Source: an uncultured Senegalimassilia sp. (lineage in GTDB: Bacteria > Actinomycetota > Coriobacteriia > Coriobacteriales > Eggerthellaceae). Taken from it: 19,166 nt of DNA. Each line of letters starts with the position of its first letter. Position 1 is the stretch's first letter. A program made the position numbers and the translations under genes. Location: contig CAKUJT010000047.1 in the NCBI GenBank assembly GCA_934661765.1, forward strand, positions 1-19,166, read 5' to 3'. Shown in pieces: positions 1 to 6,419 of this stretch. The notes under the pieces were generated by a model. That model was not told where the DNA came from. It saw nothing but the letters and a program-made list of their open reading frames with translations, and did not search any database.

Positions 1-160
1 ACCCCGGAGGAGTTCCGGAGCCAGTCCCGAGTGGCGTAGTCTTTATTTAAGTCGTCCAAGTTTTGGGGCGCAGTTCAACTCCGGGCCGTCGTTCGGCGGC
101 TTGTATGCAAGCGATTCGGCTTGCACCCTTGTTCGCAAGCAGCACGATCCGATTCGAGAA

Positions 161-430
161 CTAGATCTTGTACATGAACTGGAAAACGTCCTCGCGCTGG
201 ATGGTGATCTGCACGCCCAGCTCGGTGGCAACGCCTTCAAGCTTCTCCTGCACAGCGTTGAAGTCAGCCTTCTCAGTGTCCAGCGTGGTCAACATGGTCA
301 TGGAGAACATGTCGCCCAGGATGGTCTGGCTGATGTCGTCGATGTTGGCGCCGCATTCGGCCAGCGCAACAGAAACAGCTGCGACGATACCGCTACGATC
401 CTTGCCAAGAACGCTGATAACGCACTTCAT
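161..430 (-). CDS. ACT domain-containing protein (UPF0237 family)
   Basis: This 89-residue protein is a single ACT domain of the UPF0237 type. ACT domains are small ligand-binding modules, usually for amino acids, and free-standing ones are thought to be allosteric regulators; the ligand is not known here. It opens with the family hallmark VISVLGKDRSGIVAAVS (residues 4-20), in which the glycine turn forms the ligand pocket, followed by NIDDISQTILGDMFSM. The length matches the family (about 90 residues). The ATG at 430 is preceded by a GAAAGGA ribosome-binding site seven bases away. In many Gram-positive genomes this gene is followed by a DUF711 (UPF0210) gene, but the 160 bases downstream here hold no such reading frame. 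A parS-like site lies upstream at 521-536. The family call is firm and the specific role unknown. Confidence 0.9.
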   Translation of the reverse strand: MKCVISVLGKDRSGIVAAVSVALAECGANIDDISQTILGDMFSMTMLTTLDTEKADFNAVQEKLEGVATELGVQITIQREDVFQFMYKI

Positions 431-520
431 GTTCGAATCCTTTCACCCGCGCGACCGACGCGCTCGTTTCAGTATGCATCCATAGTACCCGATTGTCGTG
501 CACCTTGTATTTTCAGGTGG

Positions 521-536
521 CGTTTCACGTGAAACA
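521..536. other. parS-like ParB-binding site (one end mismatch)
   Basis: The 16-mer CGTTTCACGTGAAACA differs from the bacterial parS consensus TGTTTCACGTGAAACA only at the first base. Positions 522-535 are a perfect 14-bp palindrome. It sits between the end of the TauE/SafE gene and the start of the ACT gene, outside coding sequence. ParB dimers load at such sites to organise origin-proximal DNA for segregation. Three exact copies lie further right in this window, which supports a real site. Confidence 0.82.
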
Positions 537-566
537 TCCGCAGCCAGCGGCGGGCTGCTTCACGGC

Positions 567-1364
567 TTAGGCGACGAAATCCCAAATAACCTTCGCGAAG
601 AAGATGACCAGGACGGCGATGGTGATGGGTCGGGCGACTGCGCCGCCGTTCTTCGAGAAGCTATGGGAACCCAAATAGTTGCCCACGATGTTGAAGGCGC
701 CTGCAACCAAGCCGAGCACCAGCAGCACCTGGCCATGCAGGAGGAACACCACCAGCGCCGTGACGTTGGTGGTGAGGTTGATGGCCTTCGTGATGCCGGC
801 GGCGGATTTGAGCTTCAGATGGGCCACGCCGGTGAGCAGCAGCATCAGGAACGTGCCCGTGCCGGGACCGTAGAAACCGTCGTATATGCCCACGCAAAAC
901 GCCACCAAAGCGCAAAGCGCCGCGGTACGTTTCGGCGAAAGCGGCTCCTTGTCCTGCTTGCCGAAGCTCTTCGACTTCATCACGTAGATGGCCGTGATCG
1001 GCAGCACCGCCAGCAGGAATACGCGCAAAAACGCATCGCTGGTGATGAGGACCAGGTTCGAACCGATGGTCGAACCTGCAACCGCAAGCACCACGCAAAC
1101 GCCCGCAAGCTTCCACTGAATGTAGCCCGATTTCGCATAATGCCAGGTGGCGATGGTGGTGCCCATGGTCGAGCTCATCTTGTTCGTTGCGATTGCGGCA
1201 TGCGTGGGCAGGCCGGCGATCATATAGGCGGGCAGCGAGATCAGCCCGCCGCCGCCCGCGATGGCGTCGACGTAACCCGCCAGGAACACGAGCAGGCACA
1301 CCAGCAGCATAGCCCCCGGGGCGATGCCGAACAGCTGGTGACACACGTCGGCAATGGCTTCCAT
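567..1364 (-). CDS. TauE/SafE family membrane anion exporter
   Basis: This 265-residue integral membrane protein has about eight hydrophobic segments and belongs to the TauE/SafE (DUF81) family. Members move sulfite, sulfoacetate or other small organic anions across the cytoplasmic membrane; the substrate cannot be read from sequence. The N-terminal family motif is clear (DAIAGGGGLISLPAY, then ATNKMSSTMGT). A matching second-half motif contains GIYDGFYGPGTGTF, as expected for the internal duplication of the family. The ATG at 1364 is chosen because AAAGG lies seven bases before it; a TTG six bases upstream would sit on top of that site. It begins 15 bases after the folE stop, so the two are probably co-transcribed. 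Whether the exporter has any link to pterin metabolism is unknown. Confidence 0.88.
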   Translation of the reverse strand: MEAIADVCHQLFGIAPGAMLLVCLLVFLAGYVDAIAGGGGLISLPAYMIAGLPTHAAIATNKMSSTMGTTIATWHYAKSGYIQWKLAGVCVVLAVAGSTIGSNLVLITSDAFLRVFLLAVLPITAIYVMKSKSFGKQDKEPLSPKRTAALCALVAFCVGIYDGFYGPGTGTFLMLLLTGVAHLKLKSAAGITKAINLTTNVTALVVFLLHGQVLLVLGLVAGAFNIVGNYLGSHSFSKNGGAVARPITIAVLVIFFAKVIWDFVA

Positions 1365-1379
1365 AACCAAGCCTTTGCG

Positions 1380-1961
1380 TTATCGGGTTTCGCGCAAAAT
1401 GAGCGACATGGCCTCGGAGCGCGAGGCACGGGCCGCATCGGTGCTGCCGGCGAACACGCCGCGCACCGCGCTGGTGACGGTATGGCTGCCGGGCTTCTTC
1501 ACGCCGCGCATGCTCATGCACATGTGCTCGGCCTCGAGCACCACCACGACGCCCTGCGGATTCAGCTGCTCGACCAGGGTATCGGCGATCTGCGAGGTCA
1601 AACGCTCCTGCACCTGCGGACGCTTCGCATACACTTCGACCAGGCGCGCCAGCTTCGACAGACCGCACACGCGACCATCGGCGGCCGGGATGTAGGCGAT
1701 GTGCGCCTTGCCGAAGAATGGCACCAGGTGATGCTCGCACATGGAGTAGAAGTAGATGTCGCGCACAAGCACCATTTCGCTGCAGTGCTCGTCGAACGTG
1801 GTGGCGAAATGCACGGCAGGGTCTTCCGTCAGGCCGGCGAACACCTCTTCGTACATACGGGCAACGCGCGCAGGCGTCTCCTTCAGACCCTCGCGGTCGG
1901 GATTCTCGCCCACGCCCTCCAAAATCATGCGAACGCCGGCTTCGATCTTTGCAGTATCCAT
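1380..1961 (-). CDS. folE: GTP cyclohydrolase I (FolE)
   Basis: The product converts GTP to 7,8-dihydroneopterin triphosphate, the entry step to folate and related pterins, as a cytosolic zinc-dependent homodecamer. The 193-residue length is typical for bacterial FolE without a long N-terminal extension. Zinc ligands are visible: Cys75 and His78 in [11 protein letters not shown], and Cys148 in [12 protein letters not shown]. The helper His77 is also present. The sequences [15 protein letters not shown] near the start and [20 protein letters not shown] in the middle are hallmark stretches. The start ATG at 1961 follows AAGGA about ten bases upstream. It is the first gene of a probable two-gene unit with the TauE/SafE exporter. 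No residue expected for catalysis appears to be missing. Confidence 0.97.
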   Translation of the reverse strand: MDTAKIEAGVRMILEGVGENPDREGLKETPARVARMYEEVFAGLTEDPAVHFATTFDEHCSEMVLVRDIYFYSMCEHHLVPFFGKAHIAYIPAADGRVCGLSKLARLVEVYAKRPQVQERLTSQIADTLVEQLNPQGVVVVLEAEHMCMSMRGVKKPGSHTVTSAVRGVFAGSTDAARASRSEAMSLILRETR

Positions 1962-2046
1962 ACGGTTGCTTTCCTTCTAGCAGTACTAAGCCCAGGCCCG
2001 GCAGCCCAACTTCCAGCAGCCGCAACCTCTCGTTTCGAACCTTAGC

Positions 2047-2055
2047 ATGATACCA
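2047..2055 (-). promoter_or_regulatory. Possible extended -10 promoter of folE
   Basis: Read on the minus strand, TGGTATCAT forms an extended -10 (TGn plus TATCAT) in the 139-bp gap between xth and folE. No good -35 is seen at 17 bp. A transcript from here would have a leader of about 80 bases. Confidence 0.35.
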
Positions 2056-2100
2056 CGCGCCACCAGCAGCTTCCCCAACCCCATCCCAGACACATCGGGT

Positions 2101-3045
2101 CTAATCCAGGTCGAGCTCAAGGCCGACGGGGCAGTGGTCGCTGCCGAACACCTCGTTGTAGATGCTGGCGGCTTCGATGCGCGGGGCCAAAGCATTGCTA
2201 ACCAGGAAATAGTCGATGCGCCACCCGGCGTTGTTCTTTCGTGCGTTGAAACGGTAGCTCCACCAGGAGTACGCGCCGGCAAGGTCGGGGTGCGTGCTGC
2301 GGAACGTGTCGGTGAACCCGGCATCGAGCAGCTTGGTGAACTTCTCGCGCTCCTCATCGGAAAAGCCCGCATTTCCGCGGTTGGGGCCGGGATTCTTCAG
2401 GTCGATCTCGTTGTGCGCCACGTTGAAATCGCCGCACATGACCACAGGTTTCGGCTGAGCCGATTCACCGGGCCGCGTCAACGGAAGCCATTGCGTGGGC
2501 AAATGGCCATCGCCCATGGAAGCAGATTCCGGGATCACGTCCGCGCCGTTTTTGCCTTCGCCACGGCCCGCCTCCGGACGCAGCACCACGTTGCCGTCGG
2601 CGCCGGCACGTTCCACCGGGACGCCTGCCGGGAGCACACCCTCTTCCAGCCCCTTGCAGAAGTCGCGGAATGCATCATCCCATTCCATGCGATGGTCGAT
2701 ACGCGCTAGCTCGTTTTGCGCATTCGGCGTGTAGACGCAAACGAACCAATACTCGGGAAACTCGCACGCCACGATGCGCCCCTCGGTATCCAAATGGGGA
2801 AAGCCCAGGCCATGAAGCACCTGCAGCGGCTCTTCCTTCGTGAAAACCGCCGTACCGGAATAGCCTTTTTTCTCCGCATAGCTCCAAAACTCGCGATACT
2901 GCGGCAGATCCAGCGTCGCCTGGCCCGCCTGCAGCTTCGTTTCCTGCAGCGCAACGACATCGGCGTCGAACTGACACACGATATCCTCGAAGCCCTTCTT
3001 CAAAACGGCGCGCAAACCGTTCACGTTCCAAGAAATCATCCGCAT
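2101..3045 (-). CDS. xth: Exodeoxyribonuclease III with a ~60-residue insert
   Basis: This is an exonuclease III/AP endonuclease of base-excision repair, cutting DNA 5' to abasic sites in the cytoplasm. Catalytic landmarks are in order: Asn7 (SWNVNGLR), Glu35 (LQETKL), Tyr105 (VYTPNAQ), Asp206 and Asn208 (CGDFNVAHNEIDL), and Asp303-His304 (GSDHCPV). The protein is 314 residues against about 250-270 for usual relatives. The excess lies at residues 136-198, a Gly/Pro/charged stretch between the helix ending KGLEEG and the strand KPVVMCGDFNVAH, where relatives have only a few residues. The ATG at 3045 follows AAGGAGG nine bases upstream; a longer open frame to 3228 is not used because it runs through a repeat tract and lacks family similarity. 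A promoter lies just upstream. Confidence 0.95.
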   Translation of the reverse strand: MRMISWNVNGLRAVLKKGFEDIVCQFDADVVALQETKLQAGQATLDLPQYREFWSYAEKKGYSGTAVFTKEEPLQVLHGLGFPHLDTEGRIVACEFPEYWFVCVYTPNAQNELARIDHRMEWDDAFRDFCKGLEEGVLPAGVPVERAGADGNVVLRPEAGRGEGKNGADVIPESASMGDGHLPTQWLPLTRPGESAQPKPVVMCGDFNVAHNEIDLKNPGPNRGNAGFSDEEREKFTKLLDAGFTDTFRSTHPDLAGAYSWWSYRFNARKNNAGWRIDYFLVSNALAPRIEAASIYNEVFGSDHCPVGLELDLD

Positions 3046-3084
3046 AGGGAAGCGCCTCCTTCGCAGGCAAATTCGTTCCGAAAC

Positions 3085-3113
3085 AGTATAAGAAGCTTGG
3101 GAAATGCGGGCAA
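3085..3113 (-). promoter_or_regulatory. Promoter of xth
   Basis: On the minus strand, TTGCCC (3108-3113) and TATACT (3085-3090) are separated by exactly 17 bp. The -10 is five of six to consensus and lies 40 bases before the xth start. It is located between the gene and the upstream repeat tract. Confidence 0.6.
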
Positions 3114-3140
3114 ACGCCTTGCCGCGCGCGATACGTCGAC

Positions 3141-3289
3141 AAAACCCGGACAGATAACGACACGTCCCCAGGTGTCCAGCCGCTGTTCGGCTAGCGCGAA
3201 ACCACGCGTTCATCCCTAAACCGGACACTTAACGACACGTCACCAGGTGTCCGAAAACCGGACGCTTAACGACACGTCCCCCAAGTGTC
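3141..3289. repeat. Three diverged ~36-bp intergenic repeats with inverted arms
   Basis: Copies lie at 3141-3177, 3218-3252 and 3254-3289. They share a layout of AAACCGGAC, a variable short stretch, TAACGACACGTC, then a C-rich spacer and GTGTC. In every copy GACAC and GTGTC can pair around an 8-9 base loop; in the first two the opening GGACA can compete for the same GTGTCC arm. Copies 2 and 3 are separated by a single base. Between copies 1 and 2 a hairpin AGCCG-CTGTT-CGGCT lies at 3178-3192. They fill most of the gap between rlmH and xth. They resemble small REP-like elements spread by tyrosine transposases, but no transposase is present. Confidence 0.75.
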
Positions 3290-3336
3290 AGCCCCGGCAG
3301 GCGGTTGCGGGCAATGCCTCGGAACAGCGTACAACG

Positions 3337-3816
3337 TCATTTGTGGTACGGCTCCCCGTGGGATATCTTTTGCGAGCGATAGAGCTGCTCCAGCAACACC
3401 ACGCGCGCAAGGTTGTGGGGGAGCGTGATAGGCCCGAACGACAACAGCTCGTCGGCGCGTTTGCGCACCTCATCGCTCACGCCGTCGGATCCGCCGATAA
3501 CGAACGCGAAGTTGCTTTTCCCTTGCAGCATGAGGTTGTCCAAGCGCTTCGACAACCCCTCGCTCGAGCGCTCTTTGCCGTCGATGGCCAACAGCACCAC
3601 GTGCGTGTCCGCACCAAGTTTCTCCAGCTCAGCGCAGGTTGCGGCGCCCTCTTTGTCACGTGCGCCGTCCACGCCGCCGGCCTTGCGCGGGTCGACGTCG
3701 GCGATTTCGCGTACCTGGGTTTTCGCATAAGGCTGCAGGCGCTTCAGATACTCCGCGCAGGCATCCACCCAGAAACGTTCCTTCAACTTTCCAACCGCCA
3801 CAACCGTGAACTTCAT
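3337..3816 (-). CDS. rlmH: 23S rRNA pseudouridine-1915 N3-methyltransferase RlmH
   Basis: RlmH methylates pseudouridine 1915 in helix 69 of 23S rRNA in assembled ribosomes, using S-adenosylmethionine. The 159-residue length fits this SPOUT-class dimeric enzyme (about 155-160). The SAM-binding loop is FVIGGSDG (residues 105-112). The conserved C-terminal tail is present in full: LPHNLARVVLLEQLYR (132-147) followed by GEPYHK (154-159). The open frame extends upstream to 3954, but similarity begins at MKFTVVAVGKLKE, and the ATG at 3816 is preceded by AAAGGG. The gene is probably transcribed from its own promoter at 3839-3866. In Firmicutes rlmH often lies close to the replication origin, in line with the parS sites here. 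Confidence 0.97.
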   Translation of the reverse strand: MKFTVVAVGKLKERFWVDACAEYLKRLQPYAKTQVREIADVDPRKAGGVDGARDKEGAATCAELEKLGADTHVVLLAIDGKERSSEGLSKRLDNLMLQGKSNFAFVIGGSDGVSDEVRKRADELLSFGPITLPHNLARVVLLEQLYRSQKISHGEPYHK

Positions 3817-3838
3817 CCTAACCCTTTCATAGCGCAAC

Positions 3839-3866
3839 ATAATACCGAGCAAAGCGGCTACAACAA
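3839..3866 (-). promoter_or_regulatory. Probable rlmH promoter
   Basis: On the minus strand, TTGTTG (3861-3866) and TATTAT (3839-3844) are 16 bp apart. The -10 is five of six to consensus and the -35 weaker. The predicted start would leave a leader of roughly 15 bases before the ATG at 3816. Confidence 0.5.
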
Positions 3867-3880
3867 CAATTCGCCAGGTT

Positions 3881-3910
3881 CTGCCCCCTCGAGAAGCAGG
3901 AAGGGGACAG
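3881..3910. repeat. REP-like inverted repeat upstream of rlmH
   Basis: CTGCCCCCT at 3881-3889 and AGGGGACAG at 3902-3910 are inverted copies with one mismatch, separated by 12 bases. The GGGGACAG core recalls sequences found around REP-associated tyrosine transposases. Only one copy is in this window and no transposase gene is near. Confidence 0.45.
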
Positions 3911-4282
3911 TTTCGTTCGCAAGGAGAGGAACATTCTCCCAGCAACCCTCGCATCGAATTAACCAGGGCGCAAACCCGCTCGTCGCGATATTAGAGACAG
4001 CGATCATTCGCCCGTTTCGATTCGAAACCATGTTAGCAAGGTGAGCACCTTGGAACGAAGGGGCAGTCCTCATCAAAAAGAAACATCCACCCCGGAAAAC
4101 AAACCGACTTTCTCGCAAGAATCTCTGTGCAACGTAATTCGTACAACATCACGTATAGTCGTTCTAGCACGAACATCTTCCAAATTTCACTCCAATATTC
4201 CAGCCATTCTGGCAATCCCGTCTATATCCGGTCCATTTTTGTCCACTTGCCCAAAAAGTTACACGTTCGAAATATTAGGGTG
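3911..4282. other. Gene-free stretch with two adjacent palindromes
   Basis: About 370 bases without a supportable gene, more AT-rich to the right. Two perfect inverted repeats stand out: GTTTCGA-T-TCGAAAC at 4014-4028 and CAAGGTG-AG-CACCTTG at 4037-4052, nine bases apart. Loops of one and two bases favour protein-binding sites over RNA hairpins. The reading frames crossing the stretch have no ribosome-binding sites or recognisable protein features. Confidence 0.55.
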
Positions 4283-4311
4283 TTTACAAGCCGTTACCCC
4301 ACTGTTAAAGT
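4283..4311 (+). promoter_or_regulatory. Candidate promoter for the glycine-riboswitch transcript
   Basis: TTTACA (4283-4288) and TAAAGT (4306-4311) are spaced by 17 bp, with five and four matches to the -35 and -10 consensus. Transcription would start near 4318, about 60 bases ahead of the riboswitch aptamer. Confidence 0.4.
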
Positions 4312-4381
4312 TCATGCCACAATTTCATAGCGTCACCCCGTTGATATGTTCTGGATCGCAAGAAACAGGGCAAGCAGGGGC

Positions 4382-4512
4382 CTCTGGAGAATCCCAACCA
4401 TGGGTGCCGAAGGGGCAAGGCGAAACGCAGGCCGTAAGACCTAACCGTAAACAGCTTCAACAAGCTGCGGCGGCGAACCGTTTCGCTGAAACTCTCAGGC
4501 AAAAGGACAGAG
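4382..4512 (+). promoter_or_regulatory. Glycine riboswitch, single aptamer
   Basis: The conserved glycine-aptamer blocks appear in order: CTCTGGAGA (4382-4390), TGCCGAAGGGGCAAGG (4405-4420), GAAACTCTCAGGCAAAAGGA (4488-4507) and CAGAG to 4512. P1 forms between CTCTG (4382-4386) and CAGAG (4508-4512), and GAGA (4387-4390) can pair with TCTC (4493-4496). The variable P3 arm is long: GCGAAACG (4420-4427) pairs with CGTTTCGC (4479-4486), enclosing 51 bases with a further hairpin CAGCTT-CAAC-AAGCTG (4452-4467). No second aptamer is recognisable on either side, so this looks like a singlet. It precedes the alanine/glycine symporter gene by 178 bases, the expected target; ON or OFF action cannot be decided from the platform sequence. 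Confidence 0.93.
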
Positions 4513-4690
4513 AAAAGTCAGTGACTTGTCGCAAACGTGAACGAAACTCAAACTCGGCGTTCACCGAAACTTTTCCCTTTCCATAATCCCATATTCCAGA
4601 ACCCCGTAGCTTTCGCTGAGCTTTCTTTCCGTGCATCCTCAGGGTCTCGCAGAGGTTGTATCGGTTCAGAGTGTTAGTTAGGAGTGAGTT

Positions 4691-6265
4691 GTGGAAGGGT
4701 TTTTCGACGTCGTCAATAACGTGATCACCGCCATTGACGACTTTGTGTGGGGCGTGCCGCTGATGGTGCTCATCCTGTTCGGAGGCATCCTGCTGACGGT
4801 ACGTCTGGGCGGCTTGCAGTTCCGCCAACTGCCGCGCGCATTGCGTTACATGGTCAAGAACGAAAAGGGCGGCTCCGGCGAAGTGACCAGCTTCGGCGCG
4901 CTGTGCACCGCGCTTTCAGCAACCATCGGTACGGGCAACATCGTGGGCGTTGCAACCGCTGTCGTGGTCGGCGGCCCCGGTGCCATGTTCTGGATGTGGC
5001 TGGCAGCGCTGTTCGGCATGGCCACGAAGTACTCCGAGGGTCTGCTTGCCGTCAAGTTCCGCAGCATCGATGAGAACACCGGCCATGTTCTGGGCGGCCC
5101 GTTCTACTACATCGAGCGCGGCATGGGCAAGCGCCTGCCTAAGATCAGCTGGCGTTGGCTCGCCAAGATCTTCGCCTTCTTCGGCATGTGCGTAGGCCTG
5201 TTCGGCATCGGTACTTTCACCCAGGTGAACTCCATCAACACCGCCATCACGAACTTCTTCGATCCTGAGAAGTCCTTCACCATCAGCATCCTCGGCATGG
5301 ATTACTCCATCGCCACCGTCATCGGCGGCATCGTGGTTGCCGTGCTGGTCGGCCTGGTGGTCATCGGCGGCATCAAGCGCATCGCCAGCGTCTCCGAGCG
5401 CGTCATCCCCGTTATGGTCGTGCTCTACGTCGGCTTCTCCCTTGTCCTGCTGCTCACCAACCTGGACAAGATTCCCGGTGCGTTCGTGGTCATCTTCCGT
5501 TCCGCCTTCGGCCTTGATGCTGCTGCCGGCGGTATGCTCGGCGCCATCTTCATTGCCATGCAGAAGGGTATCGCCCGCGGTATCTTCTCCAACGAGGCCG
5601 GCCTTGGTTCCGCACCTATCGCCGCTGCTGCCGCTCAGACGAAGGAGCCCGTCCGTCAGGGTCTGGTTTCCATGACCGGTACGTTCCTCGACACCATCGT
5701 GGTCTGCACCATGACCGGCCTTGCCCTAGTCATGACCGGCGCTTACCAGATTCCCGGCCTTGAGGGCGCCGGCGTCACCACTGCCGCTTTCCAGGCTGGC
5801 CTGCCGTTCATTCCTCCCACCGTCGTGTCCTTCGTGCTCATGGCATGCCTGGCTCTGTTCGGTTTCACCACCATCCTTGGCTGGGACTACTACGGCGAGC
5901 GTTGCCTTGAGTACTTCAGCAACGGCAGCATGAAGGCCGTGAAGGTTTACCGCTGGCTCTACATCGCCGCTGTGTTCATCGGCCCTTACATGACCGTTTC
6001 CGCTGTTTGGACCATCGCCGACATCTTCAACGCATGCATGGCCGTGCCGAATATGATCGCCTTGATCGTTCTCTCCGGCGTGGTCGTCCGTGAAACGAAG
6101 GACTTCTTCAAGCGTCTGAACGACGCTGGCGGCAAGGAAGAGGACATGGTTCCGCACAAGAATCATGACGATGTGCCGCCGATCGACTCCCTCACTGATC
6201 GCCTGGGCGCCAAGACCGCCCAGGAGGACCGCGCAGCAGCTGCACAAGGTTTCGCCACCGCATAG
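4691..6265 (+). CDS. Sodium:alanine/glycine symporter (AGCS family)
   Basis: This 524-residue membrane protein couples uptake of alanine or glycine to sodium (or protons). Family signatures are visible: ATIGTGNIVGVATA at residues 78-90 near the sodium and substrate site, GGPFYYIERGMG around 136-146, and ARGIFSNEAGLGSAPIAAAA at 295-314. About ten to eleven transmembrane segments are spread over residues 15-465, followed by a hydrophilic tail of about 55 residues rich in Asp, Lys and Ala. The GTG start at 4691 has GGAG six bases upstream. It is the only plus-strand protein gene in the window. The glycine riboswitch 178 bases upstream implies glycine-controlled expression, which fits a transporter used to import or balance glycine. 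Glycine against alanine preference is not determined. A terminator-like palindrome follows the stop. Confidence 0.95.
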   Translation: MEGFFDVVNNVITAIDDFVWGVPLMVLILFGGILLTVRLGGLQFRQLPRALRYMVKNEKGGSGEVTSFGALCTALSATIGTGNIVGVATAVVVGGPGAMFWMWLAALFGMATKYSEGLLAVKFRSIDENTGHVLGGPFYYIERGMGKRLPKISWRWLAKIFAFFGMCVGLFGIGTFTQVNSINTAITNFFDPEKSFTISILGMDYSIATVIGGIVVAVLVGLVVIGGIKRIASVSERVIPVMVVLYVGFSLVLLLTNLDKIPGAFVVIFRSAFGLDAAAGGMLGAIFIAMQKGIARGIFSNEAGLGSAPIAAAAAQTKEPVRQGLVSMTGTFLDTIVVCTMTGLALVMTGAYQIPGLEGAGVTTAAFQAGLPFIPPTVVSFVLMACLALFGFTTILGWDYYGERCLEYFSNGSMKAVKVYRWLYIAAVFIGPYMTVSAVWTIADIFNACMAVPNMIALIVLSGVVVRETKDFFKRLNDAGGKEEDMVPHKNHDDVPPIDSLTDRLGAKTAQEDRAAAAQGFATA

Positions 6266-6286
6266 CAACTGCCTGCCCCTCATGCT

Positions 6287-6318
6287 GGCCCCGATGTTTC
6301 ACGTGAAACATCGGGGCC
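6287..6318. other. Exact parS inside a 32-bp perfect palindrome (terminator-like)
   Basis: An exact parS, TGTTTCACGTGAAACA, lies at 6295-6310. The symmetry continues for eight bases on each side (GGCCCCGA left, TCGGGGCC right), giving 32 bp of perfect palindrome centred between 6302 and 6303. It starts 21 bases after the symporter stop and is followed by CTTATTTGTTT, so as RNA it would make a strong GC-rich hairpin with a U-rich tail. It may therefore serve both as a ParB site and as the symporter terminator. Confidence 0.85.
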
Positions 6319-6366
6319 TTATTTGTTTCTGAAGAGTGCTTACGGCTAATCATCTACCCGCACAAG

Positions 6367-6390
6367 AAAGGCCACCTTTCGGTGGCCTTT
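6367..6390. terminator. Bidirectional terminator between convergent genes
   Basis: AAAGGCCACC (6367-6376), loop TTTC, GGTGGCCTTT (6381-6390): a perfect 10-bp stem with A and T runs on both sides. It lies between the convergent symporter (plus) and shikimate-kinase-like gene (minus) and can serve both. Confidence 0.8.
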
Positions 6391-6397
6391 CAGCATC

Positions 6398-6419
6398 TAA
6401 TGTTTCACGTGAAACATTA
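6398..6419. other. Exact parS site overlapping the stop codon of the kinase gene
   Basis: TGTTTCACGTGAAACA at 6401-6416 matches parS exactly. The palindrome extends to 22 bp (6398-6419), and its right end contains the TAA stop (read on the minus strand at 6419-6417) of the shikimate-kinase-like gene. It is 106 bp from the preceding parS. Confidence 0.9.

Noticed and set aside
1..160. Possible gene downstream of the ACT protein (DUF711 expected)
   Set aside because: No frame with family features; only weak short inverted repeats such as CCGGA-GGAGT-TCCGG at 4-18.
661..2025. A 454-codon minus-strand frame overlapping folE and the exporter
   Set aside because: Out of frame with two clearly recognisable genes and Arg-rich throughout; a high-GC shadow.
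498..2045. A 515-codon plus-strand open frame starting at the parS-like site
   Set aside because: It is antisense to TauE/SafE and folE, is His/Arg/Gln-rich without domains, and its VSRET start is just the parS site in translation.
3046..3228. Longer start for exonuclease III
   Set aside because: It would include the promoter and a repeat copy; the ATG at 3045 begins exactly at the conserved MRMISWNVNG with a strong ribosome-binding site.
3141..3289. CRISPR array
   Set aside because: Only three diverged copies, irregular spacing (two copies are one base apart), and no cas genes.
4041..4586. A 181-codon plus-strand frame in the rlmH-symporter gap
   Set aside because: It runs straight through the glycine riboswitch, so it cannot be a protein gene in that part, and no ribosome-binding site is present.
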